Positions 48,091 to 56,566 of a stretch of DNA of 64,000 nucleotides are shown one piece after another. The notes beneath the pieces were generated by a model. It saw only the letters and a list, made by a program, of their open reading frames with translations. It had not been told where the DNA came from and did no database searches. Every line of letters begins with the position of its first letter. Position 1 is the stretch's first letter. The stretch is from Haploplasma axanthum (GTDB lineage: Bacteria > Bacillota_I > Bacilli_A > Acholeplasmatales > Acholeplasmataceae): NCBI RefSeq assembly GCF_900660745.1, contig NZ_LR215048.1:1798001-1862000 (forward strand), written 5' to 3'. The translations under genes and the position numbers were made by a program.

Positions 48091-49071
48091 TTAAAACTCA
48101 ACAACTTTTTTGATTTCAGCTTTAATTTGTTCCTTATTAATCATATGGTGATGTTCACCACGTGCTAAAGGAATAACAATATCAAATCCTGTTAATCTAG
48201 TTGCAGGAGCTTCTAAATACAAGAATGCTTTTTCATTCACTAATGCAATTAATTCTGCCCCTGGTCCATATGTACGCATTGCTTCGTGTACTACTAAGAA
48301 TCTACCTGTTTTTTTAACAGACTCAATTATAGTTTCACTATCAATTGGGCTAATTGTTCTTAAGTCAATTACTTCGATTGTAATGTTTAATTCTTCTTCC
48401 ATTTCTTTAACTGCTGCGTTGATTTCTCTTAATTGAGCACCCCAACCAACAATAGTTAAATTTTCACCTTGTTTTAACACTTTTGCTTTTCCAATTGGAA
48501 TTTCATATGATTCTTCTGGAACTTCTTGTTTACCTGAACGATAAATTCTCTTTGGTTCTAAGAATATAACTGGATCTTTACTATTAATTGCTGCAGTTAA
48601 TAACCCTTTAGCATCATATGGTGTTGAAGGCATAACTACCTTAATACCTGGAATATGTCCTAAATAAGTTTCCAAACTTTCTGAATGGTGTTCTAATCCT
48701 TTAAATCCACCACCTGCAGGGATTCTAATAACAATTGGTGCTGTCCAATTTCCTCTTGAACGGTTTCTTGTTCTTGCAAGTTGAGTAACAATTTGATTAA
48801 ATGCTGGGAACATAAATCCGTCAAATTGAATTTCAACAATTGGCTTCATTCCACCAATCGCCATACCAATAGCAGTTCCGACAATTGAAGACTCAGCAAT
48901 TGGTGTATCAAATACTCTTGTAACACCATATTTCTTTTGAAGTCCAGCTGTTGCTCTAAAAACTCCACCTTGAACCCCAACGTCTTCACCATACACAACA
49001 ACATTAGGATTTTTTTCTAATTGTTGGTCCAATGTGTGATTAATTGCTTGAATTAAATTTAATACTGCCAT
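48091..49071 (-). CDS. pdhB: Pyruvate dehydrogenase E1 beta subunit
   Basis: 326 residues, colinear with PdhB: VYGEDVGVQGGVFRAT, the GMAIGGMKPIVEIQ segment, IPAGGGFKGLEHHSES and a C-terminal transketolase-like domain (VEVIDLRTISPID). Together with the alpha subunit it decarboxylates pyruvate using thiamine diphosphate and acetylates the E2 lipoyl arm. GGAGGT at the end of pdhA supports the start two bases beyond that gene. Confidence 0.95.
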   Translation of the reverse strand: MAVLNLIQAINHTLDQQLEKNPNVVVYGEDVGVQGGVFRATAGLQKKYGVTRVFDTPIAESSIVGTAIGMAIGGMKPIVEIQFDGFMFPAFNQIVTQLARTRNRSRGNWTAPIVIRIPAGGGFKGLEHHSESLETYLGHIPGIKVVMPSTPYDAKGLLTAAINSKDPVIFLEPKRIYRSGKQEVPEESYEIPIGKAKVLKQGENLTIVGWGAQLREINAAVKEMEEELNITIEVIDLRTISPIDSETIIESVKKTGRFLVVHEAMRTYGPGAELIALVNEKAFLYLEAPATRLTGFDIVIPLARGEHHHMINKEQIKAEIKKVVEF

Positions 49072-49073
49072 TG

Positions 49074-50162
49074 TTATTTACCTCCTTCAAGAAACTTTTT
49101 GTAATTTTCATATTGTTCTACTTGATTTGGAGTCATTTCTTCATAAACATATTTAAAGACTTCTATTAAATCTAAGTCTCCAGTTTTTTCAACTCGTCCA
49201 AAGACTTCTTGAACATAATCATTATTTTCTTTATCTAATGCTTCTTCTTCTTTTTGACTCCACCATTTTTTGCTAATTAAATACTTTTTCAATCTTTCAA
49301 TCGGATCTTTCTTAGCCCATTCTTCAACTTCTTTACTATCACGATATAATGTTGGATCATCAGATGTTGTATGAGCACCCATACGATATGTTAATGCTTC
49401 AATAACAACTGGAACGCCTGCTTTAGCACTTTCTCTTGCTTCTCTCATTGCAACATACATTGCAAGAACATCATTTCCATCAACTTGGATTCCTTTAATA
49501 CCTGCTGCAACTGCTTTTTGAGCTAATGTTTCAGCTTTTGAAGCAACACTTCTTGGTGTTGAAATACCCCATTTGTTATTTTGAACTATAACAACAAGTG
49601 GAGATTGCATTGAACCAGCAAAGTTTAATGCTTCATTAAAATCACCATGTGATGTACCACCATCACCAATTGATGCAACAGCAATTTCATCTTTACCTTG
49701 TCTTTGTGCCGCCATACCAAGTCCAGCTGCAATAGCTACTTGTGAACCAATAATAATATTTACTGGTAAAACGTGCGCTTCTCTTGGGAACTTACTTCCC
49801 ATTTCATTACCGTACCAATATAAATAAATATTTTCTAGTGGTACTCCTTTATATAACATCATGTTCAATTCTCTAAATGCTGGCGATAACCAGTCACCTT
49901 CTTTTAATGCTGCCATAGCACCTACTTGTGTAGCTTCTTGGCCAATATTTGGTGGGAATGTTAGCATTCTACCTTGTCTTTGATATTGAACTGCTCTTGT
50001 ATCTGCAACTCTTCCTAAAGTCATTGTTTTGTACATTTTTAATAATGTTTCTTTATCTAATTTAGGGTCTAAATCAGGGTTAACAATTTTTCCATTTTGA
50101 TCCAAAATTTCTAATTTTTTCAGCTTTAATGGATCGTAAGTTTTAATTAATACGTGACTCAT
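49074..50162 (-). CDS. pdhA: Pyruvate dehydrogenase E1 alpha subunit
   Basis: 362 residues. The thiamine-diphosphate/Mg site is GDGGTSHGDFNEALNFA followed by VQNNKWGIS (about 165-205), and the phosphorylation-loop-like region is YRMGAHTTSDDPTLYR. First gene of pdhABC-lpdA, behind TCCTCC-complement AGGAGG. The complex converts pyruvate to acetyl-CoA, feeding acetate/ATP production in fermentative Mollicutes-like organisms. Confidence 0.95.
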   Translation of the reverse strand: MSHVLIKTYDPLKLKKLEILDQNGKIVNPDLDPKLDKETLLKMYKTMTLGRVADTRAVQYQRQGRMLTFPPNIGQEATQVGAMAALKEGDWLSPAFRELNMMLYKGVPLENIYLYWYGNEMGSKFPREAHVLPVNIIIGSQVAIAAGLGMAAQRQGKDEIAVASIGDGGTSHGDFNEALNFAGSMQSPLVVIVQNNKWGISTPRSVASKAETLAQKAVAAGIKGIQVDGNDVLAMYVAMREARESAKAGVPVVIEALTYRMGAHTTSDDPTLYRDSKEVEEWAKKDPIERLKKYLISKKWWSQKEEEALDKENNDYVQEVFGRVEKTGDLDLIEVFKYVYEEMTPNQVEQYENYKKFLEGGK

Positions 50163-50197
50163 GTTATATTTTTCCTCCTAATCGTTTCATTACCTTC

Positions 50198-50226
50198 ATT
50201 ATACATTCTTTCATTTTTTTTTACAA
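50198..50226 (-). promoter_or_regulatory. Promoter of the pdh operon
   Basis: On the minus strand -35 TTGTAA (50221-50226), 17-base spacer and -10 TATAAT (50198-50203), about 35 bases before the pdhA start. Confidence 0.75.
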
Positions 50227-50244
50227 AGTCTTTGCTTACTAAAC

Positions 50245-50258
50245 TTGTATCGCTTACA
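50245..50258 (-). promoter_or_regulatory. cre-like site 1 upstream of the pdh promoter
   Basis: On the minus strand TGTAAGCGATACAA matches 12 of 14 positions of TGWAANCGNTNWCA. Its centre is about 60 bases upstream of the expected transcription start, similar to the activating cre positions of Bacillus ackA and pta (established knowledge). Confidence 0.6.
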
Positions 50259-50269
50259 TAGTAAAAAAT

Positions 50270-50283
50270 AGTAACCGCTTACA
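50270..50283 (-). promoter_or_regulatory. cre-like site 2 upstream of the pdh promoter
   Basis: On the minus strand TGTAAGCGGTTACT matches 13 of 14 cre positions, 25 bases from site 1. The core is the same as the cre-like site in the fructan locus promoter (9008-9021). Confidence 0.65.
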
Positions 50284-50326
50284 CGTTTATAAATGATAGA
50301 TAATCCTTTCAAAAAGGACTTTAAAA

Positions 50327-50357
50327 TTAAAAACCGTATAGTTTTTATACTATACAG
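50327..50357 (-). terminator. Terminator of the hipBA-like operon
   Basis: On the minus strand CTGTATAGT and ACTATACGG (one G-U-type mismatch at the base) form a stem with loop ATAAAA, followed by TTTTTAATTTT. It separates the toxin operon from the pdh promoter. Confidence 0.75.
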
Positions 50358-50443
50358 TCTCATTGATTAATACTTTTCTTGTTTTAAAATGAATAACAGT
50401 TAACTAAGTTATTTCACATATATTATAGGTACATAATTCTTTT

Positions 50444-51553
50444 TTATATTCTATCCTTTTCATTAACAATTATATTTTTTATTCTTTCAATTATTCCTTC
50501 ACATATTTTTCTTGATAATCTAAACTCATCTGCAATACTTAGCAAATCAGATTCATTAGGTTTCGAATTACCATTTACAGTCATTTCATGTTCTAATTTA
50601 TAATCTGTTTTTGTTATGTCATATGCTGGTGTTAGCCTATAGCCTTTTAACTCTTCATCATATAAAAAGGAAAAATTCTTTCCATGATCATCTCTATTCC
50701 CATATAAAACATTAAAACTCATTCTTCTAAATGCTTCATATAAATCCATTTTGTCTATAGAAATTTTTTGAATTACTTGAAACAAATGATAATAATCCAT
50801 ATTAGGTATTTGATGTGTTGTCTCTAGTATTGCAGAAAGTGAAATAACATGAACTTTTTGCTTATTTTTTCTATCAAATCTTTTAGCGCCGAAATAGCCT
50901 TTACATCTATTTGATTCAAAAAGTTTAAACTCATTAACATTTATAGAAGCTTCACTAGCTTTCTTATTTGCAATATATTCATCAAATCCAACATCAAGTG
51001 AATCATTTAAAGCACCAAATTTAACTATCCACTCTTCATCATTAAATGATATATGAACCTTTGGTCTTGCTCCTCCTGAAGCACCACCAAAATTAAACAA
51101 ATCATCTAAATTCTCATTCTCAGTTTTACTCTCTAATATTTTTTTTGTATTTAGAGCTAGGTTATCTAAATCCATATTATCATTTTTCACATATTCTCTT
51201 TGAATAGGTTCATAAGTTAATCCCCCAAGTCCATTACTACCAATTAAAGTTAATCTTTCAAGTGGTGTCAATTTCTCAAAATTTATTCCCTTTTTTGCGA
51301 GCATTCTTCTGACTAAAAACTCTCCCCATCCATCAGGAAGAGAATCATTAAACACTCCATATAAGCCTTTAAAATAAGGACTTTTTGATATGTAAACATC
51401 ATCACTTAGTGGAAGTGAAAAAGGTGAAATAGAAAAACCATTCTTAACCCACTCTTCATCATATTGAAATCCAATTCTATTATTTTCTAATATTTGCAAA
51501 TACCCAACTAATCTCTCATTGTATTTAACTAAAACTCTGTCTATATTTTTCAC
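50444..51553 (-). CDS. hipA: HipA-like toxin kinase
   Basis: 369 residues. The N-terminal HipA domain includes LVGYLQILENNRIGFQYDEE-like strands and LPDGWGEFLVRRML (about 75). The kinase domain has GGASGGARPKVHI (P-loop region), KFG for the ATP Lys, the catalytic NRDDHGKN (about residue 288) and a DI-T metal motif in LTPAYDITKT. HipA-family kinases phosphorylate translation factors such as glutamyl-tRNA synthetase, causing dormancy. It sits two bases after the HTH antitoxin gene. The length is shorter than E. coli HipA (440) but normal for many paralogues. Confidence 0.9.
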   Translation of the reverse strand: MKNIDRVLVKYNERLVGYLQILENNRIGFQYDEEWVKNGFSISPFSLPLSDDVYISKSPYFKGLYGVFNDSLPDGWGEFLVRRMLAKKGINFEKLTPLERLTLIGSNGLGGLTYEPIQREYVKNDNMDLDNLALNTKKILESKTENENLDDLFNFGGASGGARPKVHISFNDEEWIVKFGALNDSLDVGFDEYIANKKASEASINVNEFKLFESNRCKGYFGAKRFDRKNKQKVHVISLSAILETTHQIPNMDYYHLFQVIQKISIDKMDLYEAFRRMSFNVLYGNRDDHGKNFSFLYDEELKGYRLTPAYDITKTDYKLEHEMTVNGNSKPNESDLLSIADEFRLSRKICEGIIERIKNIIVNEKDRI

Positions 51554-51555
51554 TA

Positions 51556-51840
51556 CTATCTACCTCTCAAATTTTTAACTATTTGATTTTTAAATAGCTC
51601 ATTAAAATCATCTAAACATCCAATTACATCACTAAGTTTTAAAAGCGAAGATAATGAAATATCTCCAGTGGATTCAAACCTCCTAATCGATCCATAACTT
51701 ACCCCCGATCTACTACTTAACTCTTTTTGGGTAAGCCCGATTTCTTTTCTTCTCTTTTTAAATCTTTCAACCAAGTTATTTATAATTGTTTGTTCCGTTT
51801 CAACTGTAACAAAATCTCCTATATCAAACTTTTTATTCAT
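51556..51840 (-). CDS. hipB: HipB-like XRE-family antitoxin
   Basis: 94 residues with a helix-turn-helix at about 28-85 (RRKEIGLTQKELSSRSGVSY, then IRRFESTGDIS). Paired with a HipA-like kinase, it should neutralise the toxin and repress the operon. The ATG at 51840 lies only about 10 bases from the -10 hexamer, so the mRNA is leaderless or nearly so; no ribosome-binding site exists. An internal TTG start just before the helix-turn-helix is an alternative. Confidence 0.87.
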   Translation of the reverse strand: MNKKFDIGDFVTVETEQTIINNLVERFKKRRKEIGLTQKELSSRSGVSYGSIRRFESTGDISLSSLLKLSDVIGCLDDFNELFKNQIVKNLRGR

Positions 51841-51843
51841 ATC

Positions 51844-51897
51844 GCTAATATTTTAGCATTTTTAACTTATTTTGTCAATTATTGCTAATATATTAAC
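51844..51897 (-). promoter_or_regulatory. hipBA promoter flanked by two matching operators
   Basis: On the minus strand -35 TTGACA (51873-51878), 17-base spacer, -10 TAAAAT (51850-51855). Inverted repeat GCTAA-TATT-TTAGC (51844-51857) covers the -10; GCTAA-TATA-TTAAC (51884-51897) lies just upstream of the -35, 40 bases away. Two similar operators around one promoter fit autorepression by the HipB-like protein. Confidence 0.7.
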
Positions 51898-52025
51898 TAT
51901 TACAGTTATGAAAAAGTAATGAAAGATTAATAATCAAAATGCTTAATTTATATAATCAGTAAAATATATTGATACTTTTTATATTTTCAAAAACTTCACC
52001 CTATCCATTAAATAACCTTTTATTA

Positions 52026-52058
52026 TAAAAATACATCCTATGCAAATCTAGGATGTAT
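52026..52058 (-). terminator. Terminator downstream of the HAD/ParE-fragment region
   Basis: ATACATCCTA and TAGGATGTAT form a perfect 10-bp stem; the minus strand continues with TTTTTAT. The rest of the 496-base gap 51841-52336 holds the hipBA promoter, AT-rich sequence without a credible gene, and the ParE-like fragment. Confidence 0.8.
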
Positions 52059-52147
52059 ATATATTTCAAAACTATTTATAAAAATCTTTGATATTCACTT
52101 TTTTGGTGCAAAATTATATTAACTATAACTATCTTTTTTCTCTTCAT

Positions 52148-52318
52148 TTATTTGTAAAATATTATATGATTTTCAGCAACAATAAATTTATAACCTTGAT
52201 TCTTCAATATTTTATATCTAGGATTTGCTCTTCTTTCAGTAAATTTATCAAGTAATAAAATAACTTTTTCTAATTTATTCAAACAACTTATTGCGTCATT
52301 ATAACTATATTGCTTATA
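52148..52318 (-). pseudogene. ParE/RelE-family toxin fragment
   Basis: An open stretch of 56 codons with no start codon, bounded upstream by TAA. It reads YKQYSYNDAISCLNKLEKVI, then RRANPRYKILKNQGYKF and AENHIIFYK. That is the middle of a ParE-type toxin: helix hairpin with Lys/Arg loop, the central beta strands and the IIFY strand. The N-terminal strand and the C-terminal strand are missing and no antitoxin gene remains. It is therefore a relic of a type II toxin-antitoxin module. Confidence 0.6.
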
Positions 52319-52336
52319 TTACATTCTTAATATCTA

Positions 52337-53149
52337 TTAAATACTTTTATTTCTTATGATTTTAATCATTTCTACTAATGCACCATCATTATGATGACAA
52401 ACCACATGCTTAGCCGCATCTTTTACTTCATCATGTGCATTAAGTGGAGCAAATCCATACGCATTTTTAACCATTTCATAATCATTTATATGATCTCCAA
52501 TAGTATATAAATCATATTCTTTAATATTTGCATACTTTAAAGCAATCTCAATTGCTGATCTTTTTGAAGTGTCTTTATTAACTAATTCAACATAAGATGA
52601 ACCTGATGGAATAACTTCAATTTTATCAAAACTTTTAAAAGCTTTTGCTTCTTCTCTAACTTTTTCATTTTGACTTGGATCTACAACAAAACTTGCTTTA
52701 GTAATATTTTTATAATCAATTTCATCAACATAAACTTTTGTATATGGAAAACCAACTTCAATTATACTTTTTTCTTTATCTTGCACAATAATATAATGTT
52801 CATATGGTGACATTATTGCAAGAACAACATCATTTTTAAAAGCATAGCCAATAGCTTCTTGAAGTGCTTCTTTATTTAAAATTTCTTGATAAATTATTTT
52901 AGAATGTGCATAATCGTAGACTAATGTTCCATTTGATAATACAAATGGTAAATTAAATTTTAGTTTTGTGTCTTTAAAAAAAGGTGATACACTTGAAATA
53001 TTTCTTCCTGTTGCTACACCAAATAAATTACCATCTCGAATCCAGTCATTAATTGCAGAAATATTTTCATTTGAAAAATAACTCTTATTATTACTATCAA
53101 GATTGAATAACGTTCCATCTAAATCAGAATATATTATTTTTTTCTTCAC
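52337..53149 (-). CDS. Cof-type HAD-superfamily hydrolase
   Basis: 270 residues, GTG start overlapping the cutC stop (GTGA). HAD motifs: SDLDGTLFN (8-16), VLSNGT, a conserved Lys in the NKDTSKRSAIE region, and GDHINDYEM (motif IV). The C2-type cap places it in the Cof/YidA family of sugar-phosphate or pyridoxal-phosphate phosphatases; the substrate is not predictable. A close paralogue lies at 56566-57387. Both have the CHHNDGA motif near the C-terminus. Confidence 0.9.
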   Translation of the reverse strand: MKKKIIYSDLDGTLFNLDSNNKSYFSNENISAINDWIRDGNLFGVATGRNISSVSPFFKDTKLKFNLPFVLSNGTLVYDYAHSKIIYQEILNKEALQEAIGYAFKNDVVLAIMSPYEHYIIVQDKEKSIIEVGFPYTKVYVDEIDYKNITKASFVVDPSQNEKVREEAKAFKSFDKIEVIPSGSSYVELVNKDTSKRSAIEIALKYANIKEYDLYTIGDHINDYEMVKNAYGFAPLNAHDEVKDAAKHVVCHHNDGALVEMIKIIRNKSI

Positions 53150-53826
53150 TTTATAATTTCCTTTACAACTTTTATTTTTTCAGAATCAATTTCCTTAAAA
53201 TTATTATTATCAAATTTCACGCCTGATCCAAAATGTACTTCTGAAACATTTGCTTTAGTAACAAAATCTTTGATGTTTGTAATATTAAGACCTGAACCTG
53301 CAAGAAGTATTATATCATTTTTAATTGCTATTTCATTCATTTGACTTAAAAGTTCAATAGAATCAACCACAGAATCACTACCAGCTGATGTTAATATTCT
53401 ATCAATATCATAGTTTTTCAAAATATTCATTGATTCAATTAAATCTCTTGATCTATCAATTGCTCTATGAAAAGTTAAACTTAAATTACCTTTAGCATCA
53501 ATTACTTTTTTTAATACTTCTTCATCAATTTGATTATCTTTAGTTAATGCTCCAAAGACTATTCCATATGCATTCGTTAGTCTAATCCTTTTAATATCTT
53601 CAATAATTACTTCTAGATCATTATTGTCATAAACAAAAGATTTTGAATGTGGTCTAACCATTACCATAACTGGAATTTTAACACTATTTACTATTTTTTC
53701 AATTAACCCAATTGATGGTGTTAATCCACCTTCTTTAATCCCTGTTACAAGTTCAATACGATCTGCACCAGAAGATTCAATATCGATTGCTTCTTTAAGA
53801 GTAGTTGCTATTACTTCTAATAACAC
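53146..53826 (-). CDS. cutC: CutC-family protein
   Basis: 226 residues from a GTG at 53826 behind AGGTGAT; an in-frame GTG at 53835 lies within that site. A TIM-barrel of the CutC family: LLEVIATTLKEAIDIE, SGADRIELV, GGLTPSIGLI, VMVRPHSKSFVYDNNDLEVI and the TFHRAIDRSRD segment are all typical. CutC was named for copper tolerance, but its role is uncertain (some work suggests enzymatic carbohydrate or copper-related function). It heads a two-gene unit with a HAD phosphatase and is divergent from nagA. Confidence 0.9.
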   Translation of the reverse strand: MLLEVIATTLKEAIDIESSGADRIELVTGIKEGGLTPSIGLIEKIVNSVKIPVMVMVRPHSKSFVYDNNDLEVIIEDIKRIRLTNAYGIVFGALTKDNQIDEEVLKKVIDAKGNLSLTFHRAIDRSRDLIESMNILKNYDIDRILTSAGSDSVVDSIELLSQMNEIAIKNDIILLAGSGLNITNIKDFVTKANVSEVHFGSGVKFDNNNFKEIDSEKIKVVKEIIK

Positions 53827-53904
53827 AAAAATCACCTCGCGTTGTTTGTACTATTATATCATATAAATTAATACTTTCTTAACTTGACTTTACAAGTTTG
53901 GTAG

Positions 53905-53910
53905 TATAAT
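53905..53910 (+). promoter_or_regulatory. -10 element of nagA
   Basis: TATAAT, 20 bases before the ATG and followed by AGGAGG. A TTGACT lies upstream (53884-53889) with a short 15-base spacing, so the -35 is uncertain. Confidence 0.55.
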
Positions 53911-53930
53911 AGATATAGGAGGATAATTAC

Positions 53931-55061
53931 ATGACTACATTAAAAAACTTAACTATCTATACTGAGGAAGGCATATTAAAAAATGCTTATATTAAATTCG
54001 ATAAAACTATTTCAGAAATTGGAACAGGGAATATCGACGGGATTGATATGAAAGGAAAAATTCTTATTCCTGGATATATTGAACAACATATTCATGGCGT
54101 TTCAGGGGCTGATACAATGGATGCAACATTTGAAGCAATAGATGCTATGGTAACAAACTTACCTAAGGAAGGAATCACTTCTTTCTTTCCAACAACAATG
54201 ACTGAAACAGAAGAAAACATTATCAATGCCTTAAAGAACATTAAAGAATATAAAGAAAAAAGCACTTCAAAGGGTGCTGATATTGTTGGTGTTCATCTTG
54301 AAGGACCATTTATTAATATCAAATTTAAAGGTGCTCAACGAGGGGATGCAATTAGAAAACCAAGTGTTGAACTTTTCAAAAAGTTTAATGAAGCATCTGG
54401 TAATCTTGTAAAACATGTTACCTTTGCACCAGAAATTGAAGGTGCTGATGAATTTATTAAATATTTAAAAGCTAATAAAATCGTTGCATCAATCGGTCAC
54501 ACAAATGCAACTGATGAAGAGGCGTTTAATGCAATTAAACTTGGTGCAAACCATTTCACACATGCATACAATGCAATGAGTCCCTTCCACCACCGTAATA
54601 TTGGGGTCATTGGTGCTATGTTATTAAGTGATAATACTTTTGCAGAAGTTATTACTGATGGGATCCATTCAAGTTTTAACGCTGTAAAAATGTTATATAA
54701 ATCAAAAGGATATAAAAATATTGTTTTGATTACTGACTCAATGCGTGCAAAATTATTACCTGATGGTGAATCTGAAATAGGTGGACAAAAGGTTTATGTT
54801 AAAGGCTTAGAAGCTAGACTAGAAGACGGAACACTTGCTGGAAGTATTTTACGTTTTGAAGATGGTGTTAAAAACTTTAGACGTGTTAACAACTGTTCAA
54901 TTGAAGAAATAATTGAAATGGCTTCAGTAAATCCTGCAAAGCTTCACAATCTTTTTGATTCTAAAGGATCAATTAAAGTTGGAAAAGATGCTGATTTTAT
55001 TATTACTAATGATAATCTTGATGTTTTAGAAACATACTGCTTAGGAGTTCGTTTAAAATAA
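53931..55061 (+). CDS. nagA: N-acetylglucosamine-6-phosphate deacetylase
   Basis: 376 residues of the amidohydrolase fold. Metal and substrate motifs: EQHIHGVSGADTMDA (57-71), HLEGPFIN (about 124), IGHTNATDEEAF (His), FTHAYNAMSPFHHR and the catalytic Asp in ITDSMRA (about 270). It removes acetate from GlcNAc-6-P to give GlcN-6-P, for amino-sugar catabolism or wall recycling. No nagB is in the window. AGGAGG precedes the ATG. Its terminator hairpin contains its own stop codon. Confidence 0.95.
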   Translation: MTTLKNLTIYTEEGILKNAYIKFDKTISEIGTGNIDGIDMKGKILIPGYIEQHIHGVSGADTMDATFEAIDAMVTNLPKEGITSFFPTTMTETEENIINALKNIKEYKEKSTSKGADIVGVHLEGPFINIKFKGAQRGDAIRKPSVELFKKFNEASGNLVKHVTFAPEIEGADEFIKYLKANKIVASIGHTNATDEEAFNAIKLGANHFTHAYNAMSPFHHRNIGVIGAMLLSDNTFAEVITDGIHSSFNAVKMLYKSKGYKNIVLITDSMRAKLLPDGESEIGGQKVYVKGLEARLEDGTLAGSILRFEDGVKNFRRVNNCSIEEIIEMASVNPAKLHNLFDSKGSIKVGKDADFIITNDNLDVLETYCLGVRLK

Positions 55062-55075
55062 CGAACTCTTTTTTT
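55045..55075 (+). terminator. Terminator of nagA, overlapping the stop codon
   Basis: GAGTTCGTT-TAAAAT-AACGAACTC is a perfect 9-bp stem with the TAA of nagA at the loop/stem boundary, followed by seven T residues. The convergent cyclase gene ends at 55074. Confidence 0.9.
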
Positions 55076-55688
55076 ATTCAACTAATGCAAATGCTCTTAC
55101 TAAACTTGCTTCTGTTTCAATTTTTAAAGGTATAGCGAAAAACTCGATTTTTTGATAGTTTAATAGTTCTTTTAAATTTGTTGCATTTTCAACAATAAAA
55201 ATTCCTTCATTAAAGAGTATCTTATGAACATTAAAAGGTTCATAATCAGGGCTAGGTGTATCTAACACAAGCATCTTAATCTTCTTACTAGCAAGTTTTC
55301 TAGCCATATTTTCTGTTATATTTGGATGCTTTAAATAATAATTTTCTTGTTTAATGTTAAATCCTGTATAAATTATCAAAATACAATTTTCTCTAATAAG
55401 ATTTTCATATTCTAGTGACCACTCGATAATGTCTCTACCTTCTGAATCAATAACTATTGCTTCACCAAAAAAGTTTGTGAGTGAATAATCACTAACAGAC
55501 AAATCACTTTTTATTAAATGTTTAGGTACGTCAATATGTGTTCCAATATGCATATTAGTTTTTATTTCATTAATCACATAACCATCTGTTTCAAGATTTT
55601 TTTGTTGCTTAATTTCAAATTTGGAATCACCCGGATAAATTGATATCTCTTCATTTATTAAATAAGTTAAATCAATTACTTTTTTCAT
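55074..55688 (-). CDS. Cyclase/kynurenine-formamidase-like metal hydrolase
   Basis: 204 residues of the putative cyclase family (PF04199-type). The metal-binding HxGTHxDxPxH motif is present as HIGTHIDVPKHL (about 48-59), preceded by IYPGDSKFE. The family includes arylformamidases and isatin hydrolases; the substrate here is unknown, and no tryptophan-degradation genes are nearby. It overlaps the NYN gene by ATGA. Confidence 0.8.
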   Translation of the reverse strand: MKKVIDLTYLINEEISIYPGDSKFEIKQQKNLETDGYVINEIKTNMHIGTHIDVPKHLIKSDLSVSDYSLTNFFGEAIVIDSEGRDIIEWSLEYENLIRENCILIIYTGFNIKQENYYLKHPNITENMARKLASKKIKMLVLDTPSPDYEPFNVHKILFNEGIFIVENATNLKELLNYQKIEFFAIPLKIETEASLVRAFALVE

Positions 55689-56566
55689 TTTTTCACTTTC
55701 ACAGAAAATGTTTGCTCATTAACTTCATAACCAAGATTTTTTAATAATGCACTGAATTTTGAAAAACCAAAATTTTTAACATTAAAGTTTTCAAACTCTT
55801 TATCCATTGAATTCTTAAGTTTTCCAATATTTCCTTTTTTAGAATTACCTAAAAATTCTACAATATACTTTTTAACTTGTTCTAACGTTAAACTATTTTC
55901 ATACTTAACAAATGTCGTTGTATTTTCAGTACTTGTATTAAAGCCTAATTTCGTTACTAGTGAAGTTAAATTTGATGAGCCATATTTTCTAGGATCAAAA
56001 TCTGAAAACTGATTAACTAAAATATCTCCAAGTCTTGATAATTGCAACTTATTATCTGTTCCATTTTCTAAAATGATATTTTCAATTGTTATTCTTAAAC
56101 TTTCATATTTGTTTGTAACTTTAACTTCTTCAATCTCATCTTCAAAATATTCAAAATATTTAAACTCACTACAAGCAGATTTAAAAGCATTTGTTACTTT
56201 CTTTTCTTCCCCAATTCCAATAACAATTGCCCCTGCTTCTTTTAATCTAATAGCTAGTGGTGTAAAATCTGAATCACTTGAAACAATGAAAAATATATCA
56301 GCTTTATCTTGATATTTTATTTCAATTGTATCAAGCGCCATTTCCATATCAGCAGAATTCTTTCCACTTGCAACATTAAACTGATGCATCGGCTTAATAG
56401 CATAATCTAGAGCCTTCTTTTTCCATTCATCAGCAAGTCTATTTATATCCCCATAAAATCTCGCTATTACAAGTTTTCCATATTTTGATATTTCTTTAAT
56501 TATATGATCAATGTATTTATATCCTACATTTTCCGCATCAATCATTAAAGCTACTCTATTGTCCAT
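55685..56566 (-). CDS. NYN-domain nuclease with two OST-HTH/LOTUS-like domains
   Basis: 293 residues. The NYN (PIN-like) domain spans 1-140 with catalytic acidic residues visible in ALMIDAENVGY (Asp10), ARFYGDINR, GKNSADMEMALD and VSSDSDFTPLA. Two helical LOTUS-type repeats follow (about 155-225 and 230-293), each ending in a FSKFSALLKNLGYEV-like helix. Limkain-b1/MARF1-like proteins with this architecture bind and cleave RNA. It is co-translated with a HAD phosphatase (one-base overlap) and a cyclase. The RNA target is unknown. Confidence 0.85.
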   Translation of the reverse strand: MDNRVALMIDAENVGYKYIDHIIKEISKYGKLVIARFYGDINRLADEWKKKALDYAIKPMHQFNVASGKNSADMEMALDTIEIKYQDKADIFFIVSSDSDFTPLAIRLKEAGAIVIGIGEEKKVTNAFKSACSEFKYFEYFEDEIEEVKVTNKYESLRITIENIILENGTDNKLQLSRLGDILVNQFSDFDPRKYGSSNLTSLVTKLGFNTSTENTTTFVKYENSLTLEQVKKYIVEFLGNSKKGNIGKLKNSMDKEFENFNVKNFGFSKFSALLKNLGYEVNEQTFSVKVKK

